Of a stretch of 64,000 nucleotides of DNA, positions 36,182 through 46,285 are shown piece by piece. The position numbers were made by a program, and so were the translations under genes. This DNA is from Candidatus Denitrolinea symbiosum (GTDB lineage Bacteria > Chloroflexota > Anaerolineae > Anaerolineales > Villigracilaceae). Below the pieces are notes generated by a model that was given only the letters and a program-made list of their open reading frames with translations, did no database searches and was not told the DNA's origin. Position 1 is the first letter of the stretch. Each line of letters begins with the position of its first letter. Where the stretch lies: positions 300,952-364,951 of the forward strand of contig BLAA01000004.1 in NCBI GenBank assembly GCA_017312345.1. The letters run 5' to 3'.

Positions 36182-37720
36182 TCATCGGCGCAGGCGGTAT
36201 AGCAACGGGCCGACCTGCTCAACTTGATAGCGCTCGCTTAATTGCGGGGTTGTCATTGTGAAGTAGACCGGGCGTCGCTCGATGTTGGCGTCAATATAAT
36301 CGAACGCGGAATCCGCTATCGTGTAACTCTCATTGACGAAGGCCTCGTGGATGCTCACGTCTGCGCGCGCCTTCAAAACCTGCGCGGTGTACACGAGGCT
36401 GTATAACTTGTCCCAGTCGGTGAAGAGGATGGCGCCTGGCTCCAGTTGGGCGAGGACTTTGCGCGCGTCCTGCACGGCCTTGTCGGGAGCGAAGATGGGA
36501 TAGATGTGGTCGCGGCGGACGAATTCGGGATAGCCTTTCTGGATGGCGGGACGAAGGTCCGCGCGCGCGTCCCAGAGCGGGAGCAGGACGAGGGTCAACC
36601 CCGCCGCGCCGAGGACGAGACGCCTCGCGCGTCCCGCCGCGGGGTTCCGCTTCAGGAGCGAATCCAACCCGTCGAGAAACGCGCTGGCGCCTGCGCCCAT
36701 CCAGGCGGCGAGGAAGACCATGGCGGGGACGTAGAACTCGCGGTAAATGGAGAACGAGACGGTCACGGCCAGTCCCCAAATGAGCAGGAAGCCGACGAGG
36801 GGGTAGAGTCCGTCGCGCCAGCCCGCGCGGACGAACAGCGCGGCGACGCCGACGAGGGTCAGGACGGCGGCCCAGGGCGGAAAGAACGAGGCGAATTCCG
36901 CCAGCCGCGTTTGGATCGCGTCGGGCGCGGCGCTGAAGAAGTAGGACCAAAAATGGCTGGCAGGGAAAATGGCGAACAGCCGCTCGAGGGGCGCGTCGAA
37001 TTGACTCACGGTCAGGCCGAACGCGCTGAGCGACGGGCGGTAGACGGTGTTGTAGATGCTGGAGGGCGGGTCGTGCGCGTCCACGTAGAGGAAGGCCGCG
37101 AAGGTCAGGGCGAGACCGAGGGCCGCGCCCCCGGCCGCGGCCGTCCACGCGGACCGGCGGCGGGCGCAGGCCGTCATGTAGATCAGGACGGAGGCCGCGG
37201 TCATCACGACGGCGCTGTGAATCCCGACGCTCAACCCGCCGAGCAATCCCGCTGCGAAGAGATAGCGCGCTTTCCCCGTGCGGCTCCAGAGTAGGACGAG
37301 CAGCCACACGCCGGCGATGAACCCGGCCGCGGGCGCGTAGGATTCGGCGACGAGGGTGCGCCACCAGTAACCGGCAGTTAACGTCATCAGCGCGGCCGCG
37401 GAGACGAGCGCGGCGCGGCGTCCGTGCAGCAGACGTCCGATCAGGTAGACTTCCGCCACAGCCAGCGCGCCGAAAAATGCGGACATCAGGTTGGCGCGCC
37501 AGGCGATGTTTTTCAGAGGGATGAGCGTGAAGAGTTTGCAGATGAAGAGATGGGTCGTGTATCCGCTGGGATGCGTCATCCCCAGCGTGGCGCACAGGGT
37601 TTGGAACTCGGCGGAATCGCCCCATAGAAGCGAGGGCGCCAGCGTGCGGACGTATAACGCCAGCGCCAGAATCCCGATGGCGAGGGAGATGAGCAGGTCG
37701 GCGCGTTTGATGGGTTTCAT
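36182..37720 (-). CDS. DUF2723 family membrane protein
   Basis: A 512-residue integral membrane protein of the DUF2723 family, distantly related to GT-C fold glycosyltransferases. The N-terminal family block is clear: TLAPSLLWGDSAEFQT (about 28-43) and THPSGYTTHLF (about 49-59), with the aspartate of GDS at the place of the catalytic acid of GT-C enzymes. About ten membrane segments follow, then a soluble C-terminal domain of about 120 residues. It may glycosylate exported proteins or lipids (inference from the fold); substrate unknown. It stands alone on the minus strand. Confidence 0.85.
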   Translation of the reverse strand: MKPIKRADLLISLAIGILALALYVRTLAPSLLWGDSAEFQTLCATLGMTHPSGYTTHLFICKLFTLIPLKNIAWRANLMSAFFGALAVAEVYLIGRLLHGRRAALVSAAALMTLTAGYWWRTLVAESYAPAAGFIAGVWLLVLLWSRTGKARYLFAAGLLGGLSVGIHSAVVMTAASVLIYMTACARRRSAWTAAAGGAALGLALTFAAFLYVDAHDPPSSIYNTVYRPSLSAFGLTVSQFDAPLERLFAIFPASHFWSYFFSAAPDAIQTRLAEFASFFPPWAAVLTLVGVAALFVRAGWRDGLYPLVGFLLIWGLAVTVSFSIYREFYVPAMVFLAAWMGAGASAFLDGLDSLLKRNPAAGRARRLVLGAAGLTLVLLPLWDARADLRPAIQKGYPEFVRRDHIYPIFAPDKAVQDARKVLAQLEPGAILFTDWDKLYSLVYTAQVLKARADVSIHEAFVNESYTIADSAFDYIDANIERRPVYFTMTTPQLSERYQVEQVGPLLYRLRR

Positions 37721-37765
37721 TGACCTGGAGTCTATCTCAATGAGGCGTCTTTGGGGAGGCGGCGT

Positions 37766-38284
37766 TCATGGATCGCAACGACGCTCGCTTGCAGGGTCGA
37801 ACAACCTCATCTCTTCCTCCATTGGGACTTGAATCATTTCGGTCCATCGCAAAATGTCTTCGAGTTTGATTGGCGGGTTTTCCATGCCGCGGCGTTGGAT
37901 CCGTTCGAAGAGAATCTCAGGAGGCGCGGATAGATAATGCAATTCAACGGCGGCGCCGAGTTTACGCGCGCCCTCGCGCAACGCGTCGCGCTCGGATCTT
38001 CCCCATGTTCCCCATTCGATAATGACCACGAGACCGAGCTTGAGCAGTTTTTGACCCAGTTCCCATTGTAACGCTTCAATCCTTGCCCGGCTTTCTTCAG
38101 CGTACAGGTTGATGGAGAGCGAATCCATCCATTCGTCTGGAGAAAGGCGGATGCCGCCCAGGTCTTCTTCGAGGCATTTTGCCAGGGTTGTTTTGCCTGA
38201 GCCGGGCAATCCGCAAATGATGATTAATCTGCCGCTGCTGCGGTGGACAGCCTCCGCTGGGGCCGATCTGGCTCTAAATTTCAT
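37766..38284 (-). CDS. P-loop kinase-like ATPase
   Basis: A 172-residue AAA_33/zeta-type P-loop kinase-like protein. Walker A is GLPGSGKTT (about residues 25-33), and a lid region with RIQRRG follows near residue 130. The family includes small-molecule and antibiotic kinases, and the acceptor is not known. The catalytic region DEWMD lies after the second strand. It lies 45 bases downstream of the start of the DUF2723 gene, going toward it on the same strand, with no clear operon signal. Confidence 0.75.
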   Translation of the reverse strand: MKFRARSAPAEAVHRSSGRLIIICGLPGSGKTTLAKCLEEDLGGIRLSPDEWMDSLSINLYAEESRARIEALQWELGQKLLKLGLVVIIEWGTWGRSERDALREGARKLGAAVELHYLSAPPEILFERIQRRGMENPPIKLEDILRWTEMIQVPMEEEMRLFDPASERRCDP

Positions 38285-38297
38285 TCACGCCCCGGAG

Positions 38298-39374
38298 TTA
38301 ATCTCGCCAACATACGACCTGGTTGCGTCCAGATTCTTTAGCCTGATACAACGCCTCGTCAGCGCGGCGGATGAGTTCCTGAACCGTGGCCGCGCGTTCC
38401 CCGCAACACAGGCTTATCCCGACGCTGACGGTGAGGCGCAGATCGCCGGCCGCGGTCGGCAATGCCGCGCCTTCCAGGGCAACGCGTAGACGCTCGGCGA
38501 TCGCGACGGCTGTTTCCTGGGTGGTATTCGGGAGCAGCGCGATAAACTCCTCCCCGCCGAACCGCGCGAAGATATCGGCTTTGCGTAGAATTGCGGAGCA
38601 GACCGCGACCACGCCGACCAGGGCCTGGTCGCCGATTTCGTGTCCGTGGAGGTCGTTGATTTCTTTGAAGTGGTCGATATCGAGCAGCAGGATGGAAAAC
38701 GGGACGTTGGCGCTGCGGTTTTGCAGCGCCGTCTCGCTCCGGGTAATAAAGTGACGGCGGTTGTAAATATTGGTGAGCGGGTCCAGATTTGCCAGGCGGG
38801 TCAACTGCGCTTTTGCTTCATCCAGTTCTTTCATGGCCCGGCTCTTGATCAATTCGTTGACGTATACCGCGGCCGTCCCGCTTAAGACGGCGAAGGACAA
38901 ATCCATCAACCGGTCGATGTCCTGGGTGGGATGCAGAGTCCAGGCAAGGAGGAGGCCGCGGAACAGGTAAAGTCCGACGGCGGAAAGTAAACTGACGCCT
39001 CCCCAAAACAGACCGCCCTGCGCGCCCAGGATGACGGTCGCCATGATGGGGACGAAAACCAGCCAGGGCGAGGCGGAGGAGAGCAGGCCGCCGGTAAACA
39101 GGGCCAGGCCAATGACGCTGATATATAACGCGCCGGTGAGGATTTGCGCGGCGATCCGCGTGGCGGACGAGCGTCGAAGCAGGACGAGTCCAAACGCCCC
39201 CAGCAGGTTGGCGGCGACCTGGATCGCGACAATCGGAGCGGGATATGCCGATACCAGGTAGTAAATTGTGAAAATCGTCTCGGCGATGACCGAGGCAATC
39301 GCGGCCGCGCGCGCCGTCGGCGTCAGGCTGGCGTTGTAGGAGATGGGTTGCGGCGGAGTTGGGCGGTTATCCAT
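38298..39374 (-). CDS. Diguanylate cyclase with N-terminal membrane domain
   Basis: A 358-residue diguanylate cyclase that makes the second messenger c-di-GMP. About six membrane helices fill residues 20-170, then a short helix links to the GGDEF domain (about 195-355). The active site is GGEEF, in RFGGEEFIALLP, with the I-site RKAD five residues before it, so product inhibition is likely. The membrane part has no known sensor name and may respond to a lipid-soluble or membrane signal. No EAL or PilZ gene is nearby. It is followed closely by the P-loop kinase gene. Confidence 0.94.
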   Translation of the reverse strand: MDNRPTPPQPISYNASLTPTARAAAIASVIAETIFTIYYLVSAYPAPIVAIQVAANLLGAFGLVLLRRSSATRIAAQILTGALYISVIGLALFTGGLLSSASPWLVFVPIMATVILGAQGGLFWGGVSLLSAVGLYLFRGLLLAWTLHPTQDIDRLMDLSFAVLSGTAAVYVNELIKSRAMKELDEAKAQLTRLANLDPLTNIYNRRHFITRSETALQNRSANVPFSILLLDIDHFKEINDLHGHEIGDQALVGVVAVCSAILRKADIFARFGGEEFIALLPNTTQETAVAIAERLRVALEGAALPTAAGDLRLTVSVGISLCCGERAATVQELIRRADEALYQAKESGRNQVVCWRD

Positions 39375-39701
39375 GTTGCAGGTACGAGGCCTTTTTGCGG
39401 TTGGACGCGGTTATATTATCATTCTTTTTGGACGCGGATTTCACGGAGCGCACGGATTTTCAATCTGCCCGCCTGCTATCCTTGATGCTGCTGTTTATCG
39501 GTAGTCGCGCTTTGGACATAAATTAATTTCTTTGCTTAAACCTTCAAGTTCTGACGGATCCTTTGCCGTCTTTTTTCTTCCAATTCATCTTGAAGGCGCA
39601 CGTTATCCAGAACACGCGCTCTGCATAATCTGCCAATTTTAACTTTCCGCCCATTATACACACTTCGCCCAAAAAGAAAATAGCGCGGACGCCAGCCTCA
39701 G
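39375..39701. other. 327-bp gap, no gene seen
   Basis: No credible gene. It holds a fragment of a dispersed gacgcggatttcacgga-type repeat near 39430-39462 and a small hairpin (gacgg / ccgtc, then TTTTTT) at about 39555-39578 pointing in the plus direction. It lies upstream of the diguanylate cyclase gene and presumably contains its promoter. Confidence 0.6.
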
Positions 39702-40175
39702 TTACCTCCTCGCCTCTAGCCGCCGCGCCTGGCGCTCTTTGGCCTCGGTCATCTTCCGCTCCTCGTCAATTGTCTCGGCAAGGATGGGCGGGACGGCGAC
39801 GGGTTTGCCCTCGTCGTCGAGCGCCACGTAGACGAGATAGGCCGTGTTCGTCTGCCAGCGCTGTCCCGTGATGGGATTCTCCGCGATGACCTGCACCTCC
39901 GCCTCCATGGACGTGCTGCCCGTATAACTCACCTCCGCGTTCAGGATCACCAGGTCGCTGGTCTTGATGGGATGGCGAAAGGACATCGAGTCGATGGCGA
40001 CGGTCACCACGCGGCGCTGGGCGTGACGCATGCAGGCCAGCGCGCCCGCCTCGTCCACCAGTTTCATGATCCAGCCGCCGTGGACGTTGCCGAGGTTGTT
40101 GGCGTGTTCGGGCTGCATCATCTGCGCGATGCTGATGCGCGAGGCGCGGATGGGTTTGGGAGAAAGTTCGGTCAT
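39702..40175 (-). CDS. Acyl-CoA thioesterase, hotdog fold (YciA-like)
   Basis: Hotdog-fold acyl-CoA thioesterase of 157 residues, hydrolysing acyl-CoA to free acid and CoA. The family motif NLGNVHGGWIMKLVDEAGALA carries the aspartate and the glycine-rich helix start; written in two parts it is NLGNVHGGW and KLVDEAGALAC. The C-terminus is a charged helix (EERKMTEAKERQARRLEARR), common in the YciA branch. It is downstream of the UXS/GtrA gene group by 22 bases and may be read from the same transcript, but there is no obvious functional link. Confidence 0.92.
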   Translation of the reverse strand: MTELSPKPIRASRISIAQMMQPEHANNLGNVHGGWIMKLVDEAGALACMRHAQRRVVTVAIDSMSFRHPIKTSDLVILNAEVSYTGSTSMEAEVQVIAENPITGQRWQTNTAYLVYVALDDEGKPVAVPPILAETIDEERKMTEAKERQARRLEARR

Positions 40176-40197
40176 GGGTCTGTCCTTGCGGTCGGTT

Positions 40198-40593
40198 TTA
40201 ATCCAGGTCTTCCCTCAACTCGCCCCGGTCCAGCGTGTGGAGTCGCTCTGGCTCCTCGAGCAGGACGTCAATGACGCTGTAGGTGATCTCCCTCATCATC
40301 GGCGCGAGCGGGACCGTCGCGGGCGGGGAAATCCTTTCGGGCGGCGCGGGCGGCTGAAGTCGAGGCATGAGCGTGAACGTCGCCCGCTTGCGGAGGATGC
40401 GCGGCTCGTCGGTCAAATATCCGACGTAGTAACCCAGCGCAGAGTAGACGTCCCGACGCGGCGTCACCCAGCCGATCCATTCCCCGACGCGGTTGAACAG
40501 GTGCGGGTACAGCAGGAACGCCTCGGCGTCGCCCTTCGAGTTATAGATGGGGATCAGGCGGCGGATGGTGGGGGAATTTTCGCGGCTCATCAA
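40198..40593 (-). CDS. Conserved-looking protein of unknown function
   Basis: A 131-residue protein I do not recognise. It contains the segment SALGYYVGYLTDEPRILRKR and a Pro-rich middle (LQPPAPPERISPPATVP), with no signal peptide, membrane helix or known motif. Its start overlaps the GtrA gene stop by four bases, so it is translated with GtrA and the epimerase in one operon. Coding is supported by this tight arrangement and by frame use similar to its neighbours. A role in surface glycan processing is only suggested by context. Confidence 0.6.
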   Translation of the reverse strand: MMSRENSPTIRRLIPIYNSKGDAEAFLLYPHLFNRVGEWIGWVTPRRDVYSALGYYVGYLTDEPRILRKRATFTLMPRLQPPAPPERISPPATVPLAPMMREITYSVIDVLLEEPERLHTLDRGELREDLD

Positions 40594-41038
40594 ACGTCAT
40601 TATACGTCCAATAGCGGTTGGCGAAATAGTTCCACAACATGACGATGCCGATGGCGAGCGCCAGCGCGGCGTTGTGACCGATGATGACGGCGGTCTTCGC
40701 CTGAACTCCCAGCCGCGCGGCCCAATCTCCGAGCAGCCCCTCCATCGTCCCGATGATCGGCGTGCGGATGAGCAGCCCTACCACGTTGATCAACCCGAAC
40801 GATGCCATCTGGTGATGCACGGCCTTGCCGCGCGAATCGGGATAGGTCCAGTGGCGGTTCCATAGGAAGTTGTTGACCACGGCCACCGTGAAGGAGATCG
40901 CCTGCGAGAAGACGGGCGCCAGCCCCGCGACGAGGTTCAGAAAATTGAAAACGCCAAAGTCCACCACCGTGCCGATCGCGCCGACGGCGGCAAACTTGAC
41001 GAAGCGGACGCGTTCGGTCGCGTCGTTAAAAATATGAC

Positions 41039-41042
<4 letters not shown>
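40590..41042 (-). CDS. GtrA family membrane protein
   Basis: A 150-residue GtrA-type protein with four membrane helices. Family landmarks are [21 protein letters not shown] split as [11 protein letters not shown] and [10 protein letters not shown], plus FLWNRHWTY in the second third and YFANRYWTY at the end. GtrA-like proteins act in transfer of lipid-linked sugars across the membrane in O-antigen or other surface glycan synthesis. It overlaps the UXS-type epimerase gene and the unknown gene by four bases each, forming one coupled operon. Confidence 0.93.
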
Positions 41043-41998
<956 letters not shown>

Positions 41999-41999
41999 G

Positions 42000-42085
42000 A
42001 AGTTTCCTTTTCTTGAATTTTTGGCGTCGGTTTTTCTCTTCGCGCTCCTGGCGTGCTTCGCGGTTAACGACCTCCGCGCTTCGCG
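42000..42085. repeat. Dispersed repeat, cttcgcg / gcggttaac type
   Basis: The gap holds cttcgcgctcctggcgtgcttcgcggttaac-like sequence, the inverse of a repeat also found inside hsdM (62380-62460). No gene is seen. Confidence 0.65.
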
Positions 42086-42090
42086 GCTAA

Positions 42091-43680
42091 CTACTTCCAA
42101 TCGATCTTCGCCAGCATCCCGTCGTTCGTTACTTGGAAGGCCTGTCCGCTTCCCGAGTCGACCAGCCACAGGTTGCCCAGATAGACGACCGCGAAGAAGT
42201 CTCCAACCTGACCTTCGAGCGGCTGAGGCGCCCAGGCCACGACCTGCGGTTCGAGTCCCACCGAATCGGCGGGCGGAAAGAGGACGCGGCGCTCCGAGCC
42301 GTCGCGGTCCATCACGGCCACGCGATAGCGGCTGGTCTCGCTCTGGTCGGGGAAGATGGCTTGCAGGTACGCCACCTGGAAACTCCGCTCCTTCCCGCTC
42401 ATTCGCACGGGCGAGGCGGACGGATAGGCGAACATGCCGACGTTCTGCGCCATGCGCGCCGTCGCGTCGTTGATCATCGAGACGGCGGTCAGGTCGAAGT
42501 AGGGCGAGCCCTCCGCGGTCAACGGGGCGGGCGCGGGCGCGTGGGTGACGATGTAGATCGTCCGCGCTTCGGGACTCCATCCCAGCGGGGGAATCCAGGC
42601 CCAGTCGCTGTTGGTTTGCAGGGGCGTGATGTCCAGCATCGGGCGGAGCAGGCCGGTCTCCTGGTCCACGATGCCCATTTCCTCGGGACGGACATAGACG
42701 AGGCGTCCGTCGCTGCCCCAGGCGTAGGACATTCCCCACCAGCCGTAGAGTCCGCCGCTGTTGGCTTCGATGATCTTGTGCGGCGAGTTGGGAAGGCTGC
42801 CCGCCATAGTGACGATGTAAAGGTCGTTGTTTGCCTGCCAGCCGGGCGCGGCGGGACGCGGCTCCACGGTGGAATAGGCGAACTTGGGCGTGGTGGTCGG
42901 CGCCCAGCCTGCAAAGTGGACGATGTTGGCCGCGCCGCTCACCTGCTGCGGAGAAGACTGTCCGTTCGTGCGGACGACCCACAGCGTGTTGATCTGCTGG
43001 GACGGCGGCTTCTGCGATTTTCGCGTGTAGAGCAGGTAATCGCCTTTGGACGAAAGCGCGAACACGCGCCCGTCCAAATCGCCGGTGGCGACGAGCGGTT
43101 TGCGGATGCCGGTCGTCCCTTCCATGATCCAGGCGCTCCCGCCCGCCAGTAGCGCCAGCCTGCCGGGGATCGGCAGCGGCGCGAACGCGGACTGCGCGCC
43201 GACCATCGTGATCTCGGCGACGGCCTCCTTAAGGACGACCGTCTTCACCACGGTGCGGCTGGTTTCCTCGCCGTCTTCGGTCAACACGCGCCAGGTCAAT
43301 TCCTGCAGCCCGTTTTGCCCGGGCGTCAGCAGGCGCGTCTCGCCTTCCGGCACGGCCTCGCTGCGCGCGATCCGCTTCTCGAACGGGATCTCTGCCTGCT
43401 CGGTGACGAACGTCTCGGCGACGCGCGTCACGCGCACCTCATCGCCGTCGTTGAGGACGGTGTAGAGCGGCGGCTCGACGATATCCAGACTGCCGACGAG
43501 GACTTCCGCCTGCTCGAGCGCCTGCGCCGCCGTCGTCCCGGTCTGGACCTCGAGCCGGGTCGCGGCTCCGTCGGCTTTAACCGTCACTGACAGGTTTCCG
43601 CCCAACTGCGGGGAGCGGCAGCCTGTCAGGATAACAGCGAGCAGGCAGAACGTCAGGGTGAAGCGGATTTTCATCGTCAC
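42091..43680 (-). CDS. Lipoprotein with G5 domain and propeller-like region
   Basis: A 529-residue exported lipoprotein. The signal ends in the lipobox LTGC (about residue 21). A ubiquitin-like DUF348 segment ([19 protein letters not shown] split at its middle) is followed by a G5 domain (about 85-170; [34 protein letters not shown]), a module common in cell-wall or glycan-binding surface proteins. The C-terminal half has TolB-like propeller features ([29 protein letters not shown]). It is probably envelope-bound; ligand unknown. It shares the strand with the small lipoprotein gene upstream. Confidence 0.82.
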   Translation of the reverse strand: MTMKIRFTLTFCLLAVILTGCRSPQLGGNLSVTVKADGAATRLEVQTGTTAAQALEQAEVLVGSLDIVEPPLYTVLNDGDEVRVTRVAETFVTEQAEIPFEKRIARSEAVPEGETRLLTPGQNGLQELTWRVLTEDGEETSRTVVKTVVLKEAVAEITMVGAQSAFAPLPIPGRLALLAGGSAWIMEGTTGIRKPLVATGDLDGRVFALSSKGDYLLYTRKSQKPPSQQINTLWVVRTNGQSSPQQVSGAANIVHFAGWAPTTTPKFAYSTVEPRPAAPGWQANNDLYIVTMAGSLPNSPHKIIEANSGGLYGWWGMSYAWGSDGRLVYVRPEEMGIVDQETGLLRPMLDITPLQTNSDWAWIPPLGWSPEARTIYIVTHAPAPAPLTAEGSPYFDLTAVSMINDATARMAQNVGMFAYPSASPVRMSGKERSFQVAYLQAIFPDQSETSRYRVAVMDRDGSERRVLFPPADSVGLEPQVVAWAPQPLEGQVGDFFAVVYLGNLWLVDSGSGQAFQVTNDGMLAKIDWK

Positions 43681-43707
43681 GCGGGTCGCTTTGGTATAAT
43701 CCGTCCG

Positions 43708-44271
43708 CTAACGGATTTTCCCCACGACGGTCATCGTCCCGTCGGCGATGGAAATGGACGTGATGCGGAAGCCGGTGGCCACCGGGCCGAGCGCGCCGGT
43801 GTAGGCTTCTTCAATGATGGCGGTGATGGCTTTGTTCAAGCCCGCGGGGAGGGGGAAGGGGCCGAAGTCGGCCTCCACGAGTTGGAGTTTGGGCTGTCCC
43901 GTCTCGTCCGCGCCGACCGCCAGCGTGATGCCGATGTTGGCGGTGAAGTAGCCCTGCTGAGTCTTTCCGATGATGCGCATTTGACCGTCGCGCAGCAGGA
44001 CTTGCGGAAAGGTGAACATCGGCGACGGGCTTTGCAGCAGTTTGTAGGCCAGGTACGAGGTGAGTTGCGTCTCGCTCATCTTTAGCGTGATTTCGCCGCT
44101 GGCCGCGCCTGCCAACGCCGCCGCTTTGACCTCCTCTTGCAGGGAGGTGATCGCCTCGGGCGAAATGGGGATGGGCGGCTGCGGATAGTCTGGCCCGCCG
44201 ACGAAGATCGTGCAGGCCAGCGTGACGAGCAGCGCCGCGAAAGCGATAAGAAGGATGCGGTTTCTGTTCAT
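43708..44271 (-). CDS. Small lipoprotein of unknown function
   Basis: A 187-residue lipoprotein with signal and lipobox LVTLAC (cysteine about residue 20). The rest is a beta-rich domain (QLTSYLAYKLL, GQMRIIGKTQQGYFTANIG, FRITSISIADGTMTV) that resembles the LmeA-like lipid-binding fold, but I cannot name a family with confidence. It lies 27 bases upstream of the G5 lipoprotein gene on the same strand, suggesting joint expression; a TTATAC-like box occurs between them. Confidence 0.65.
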   Translation of the reverse strand: MNRNRILLIAFAALLVTLACTIFVGGPDYPQPPIPISPEAITSLQEEVKAAALAGAASGEITLKMSETQLTSYLAYKLLQSPSPMFTFPQVLLRDGQMRIIGKTQQGYFTANIGITLAVGADETGQPKLQLVEADFGPFPLPAGLNKAITAIIEEAYTGALGPVATGFRITSISIADGTMTVVGKIR

Positions 44272-44327
44272 AAATTTTGAAGAATGGCGAACTTTCGAGT
44301 TCTGAAAATCAACGGAGCAATTATAGC

Positions 44328-44888
44328 ATGACCGATTCTGAAAACCCTCTTGTCCCCACCGCCATCCGTCTCGAGGCGCTTTTGTTCGTGGCGGCGGAAC
44401 CCGTCCTGCCCGCGCAATTGGCCGCCGCGCTGGAGACCACCTCCACCGAGATCGAGCAGGGACTGCGCGCGCTGGAGGAGTCGCTGGCCGCGCGCGGACT
44501 TCGCTTGCAGCGTCACGCAGGACGCGTGCAGTTGACCACCGCGCCCGAGTTCGCGTCCCTCGTCGAGCGCTTCCTCGGTCTCGAAGCCACGACGCGCCTG
44601 AGCCGCGCCGCGCTCGAGACGCTCGCCATCATCGCCTACCAACAGCCCGTCACCCGTCCGCAGGTGGACGCGGTGCGCGGCGTCAACAGCGACGGGATGA
44701 TGAAGAGCCTGCTGGCGAAGGGTCTCATCCAGGAGACCGGCCGCGCCGAGGGACCCGGGCGTCCGATCCTCTACAATACCACGCCCGAATTTTTGCAACA
44801 CTTCGGCATCAACTCCGTCCGCGATCTGCCCGCGCTGGAACTGCCGCAGGAGAGCGAAGAGCAGGACATCGGCTTGCTGAAAGGGTAA
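44328..44888 (+). CDS. scpB: SMC-Scp complex subunit ScpB
   Basis: ScpB, the winged-helix kleisin-associated subunit of the SMC condensin complex that organises and segregates chromosomes. It is 186 residues with the family blocks LEALLFVAAEPV, ETLAIIAYQQPVTRPQVDAVRGVNSDGMMKSLL in parts, and GRPILYNTTPEFLQHFGI. The start is the ATG at 44328. scpA is not adjacent, though scpB usually follows it, while the next gene, the rluB-type synthase, is a common neighbour of scpB. Confidence 0.95.
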   Translation: MTDSENPLVPTAIRLEALLFVAAEPVLPAQLAAALETTSTEIEQGLRALEESLAARGLRLQRHAGRVQLTTAPEFASLVERFLGLEATTRLSRAALETLAIIAYQQPVTRPQVDAVRGVNSDGMMKSLLAKGLIQETGRAEGPGRPILYNTTPEFLQHFGINSVRDLPALELPQESEEQDIGLLKG

Positions 44889-44889
44889 A

Positions 44890-45744
44890 ATGCAGGAACG
44901 CATCCAAAAGATCCTCGCCCAGGCGGGCTACGGCTCGCGGCGCGCGTGCGAAGAGTTCATCGTCGCGCGGCGCGTACGCGTCAACGGGAAGACCGCCGAA
45001 CTGGGACAGAAGGCCGACCCGGCCGTTGACCGCATCACGCTGGACGGCAAGCCGCTCCCGAAGACGGAACGGCTCGTCTATATCGCGCTGAACAAGCCGC
45101 GCTTCGTCCTTTCGACGGTGGAGCGCGAGGACGACGACAACCGCGAGACGGTGATTGACCTCGTGGACGTGCGCGAGCGCGTCTACCCTGTGGGACGGCT
45201 GGACCTCGAATCCGAGGGACTCATCCTGCTGACGAACGACGGCGACCTGGCGAACCGTCTCACGCATCCGCGCTATGGGCATGAGAAGGAGTACCGCGTG
45301 CTGGTGGCGCGCCGTCCCGACGAGGAGCAGTTGGCCGCGTGGAGGCGCGGGGTGGTGCTGGAGGACGGTCACAAGACCGCGCCGGCGCGGGTCTTTTTCT
45401 CGGAGCCGCAGGGGAAGGGCGCATGGATCAAAGTGGTCATGGGCGAGGGGAGGAAACGTCAGATCCGCGAGATCTGCGCGCAGTTGGGATTGCCTGTCGT
45501 GCGGATCGTGCGGGTGAGGATCGGCTCGCTGCGGCTGGGAACTCTCAAGTCACGCGCGTGGCGGTTCTTGAGCGAGGAAGAGGTTGAGGAGTTGAAGAAT
45601 CCCGAAAAGACGGGGGACGGAGGGCGGAAGACGGAAAACAGACGAAAGACGGGGGACGGAGGGCGGAAGACCGAGGGCGGGAAACGGAGGAGGCGGGAAT
45701 CCGAAAGTTCTACTTTCGGAAAGCGAAGAAAAATCCCGAAGTAG
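44890..45744 (+). CDS. rluB: rRNA pseudouridine synthase, RsuA/RluB family
   Basis: Pseudouridine synthase of the RsuA/RluB/E/F family acting on rRNA. An S4 RNA-binding domain opens the protein (AGYGSRRACEEFIVARRVRVNG split near its middle), and the catalytic motif is GRLDLESEGLILLTNDG. The last about 45 residues (GDGGRKTENRRKTGDGGRKT...) are encoded by dispersed tandem repeats and a palindrome, so the C-terminal tail is likely a repeat-derived extension of a protein that would otherwise end near residue 240. It starts one base after scpB stops. The stop codon lies inside a terminator hairpin. Confidence 0.93.
   Translation: MQERIQKILAQAGYGSRRACEEFIVARRVRVNGKTAELGQKADPAVDRITLDGKPLPKTERLVYIALNKPRFVLSTVEREDDDNRETVIDLVDVRERVYPVGRLDLESEGLILLTNDGDLANRLTHPRYGHEKEYRVLVARRPDEEQLAAWRRGVVLEDGHKTAPARVFFSEPQGKGAWIKVVMGEGRKRQIREICAQLGLPVVRIVRVRIGSLRLGTLKSRAWRFLSEEEVEELKNPEKTGDGGRKTENRRKTGDGGRKTEGGKRRRRESESSTFGKRRKIPK
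45603..45690. repeat. gacgggggacggagggcgga repeats at the end of rluB
   Basis: Two near-identical copies of a unit of about 40 bases (agacgggggacggagggcgg) with further degenerate copies. They encode the last residues of the rluB-type protein. Confidence 0.75.
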
Positions 45745-45756
45745 GACTTCGGGATT
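45732..45756. terminator. Terminator hairpin between rluB and greA
   Basis: An 11-bp stem (aatcccgaagt / acttcgggatt, loop agg), followed by ccagtttt. A related palindrome (tccgaaagt / actttcgga) lies at 45700-45720. The stop codon of the rluB-type gene is within the loop side. Confidence 0.8.
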
Positions 45757-45762
45757 CCAGTT

Positions 45763-46224
45763 TTACTCGATTTTCAAAATCTTGAAATTGGTCTTGCCTG
45801 CGGGCGTCTCCACTTCGACGCTGTCGCCGACGCGGCGGTCCATGAGCGCGCTGCCGATGGGCGATTCGTGCGAGATGCGTCCGTTGCGCGGGTCGGCCTC
45901 GGCGGGACCGACCAGGTGATAGGTCTCGGCGGGGTAATCCTCTTCCTGAATGGTGACGCGCGAGCCGATGCTGACGACGTCGTTATTGGAGCTTTTCTCG
46001 ATGACGACCGCGTTGCGCGCCATGAATTCCAATTCCTGGATGCGGCCTTCGAGGAAGGCCTGGTCTTCCTTGGCTTTGTGGTAGTCGGCGTTCTCCGAGA
46101 GATCGCCCATCTGGATGGCGGAGCGCAGGCGCGCGGCCAGTTCCTCGCGGCGCGGGCCTTTGAGTTCCTCCAGCTCGACTTTGATTTTGGCTAATCCTTC
46201 GGCGGTGAGATGAATGTCTGGCAT
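45763..46224 (-). CDS. greA: Transcription elongation factor GreA
   Basis: GreA of 153 residues. It enters the secondary channel of stalled RNA polymerase and stimulates transcript cleavage. The N-terminal coiled coil (LAKIKVELEELKGPRREELAARLRSAIQMGDLSENADYHKAKED in pieces) carries the acidic tip residues in GDLSENADY, and the C-terminal FKBP-like domain ends in SPIGSALMDRRVGDSVEVETP-type sequence. It lies 61 bases downstream of the dGTPase-like gene on the same strand. Confidence 0.97.
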   Translation of the reverse strand: MPDIHLTAEGLAKIKVELEELKGPRREELAARLRSAIQMGDLSENADYHKAKEDQAFLEGRIQELEFMARNAVVIEKSSNNDVVSIGSRVTIQEEDYPAETYHLVGPAEADPRNGRISHESPIGSALMDRRVGDSVEVETPAGKTNFKILKIE

Positions 46225-46285
46225 TGCAATTCCTTGAGGAGCGGGATGGCGTCCCGCTTGATGATGGCCGCGGCGGCGCTGCGGG

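Noticed and set aside
41999..42982. Long N-terminal extension of the UXS-type epimerase
   Set aside because: Family similarity begins at the ATG at 41998; the extra frame is a shadow within the G5 lipoprotein gene.
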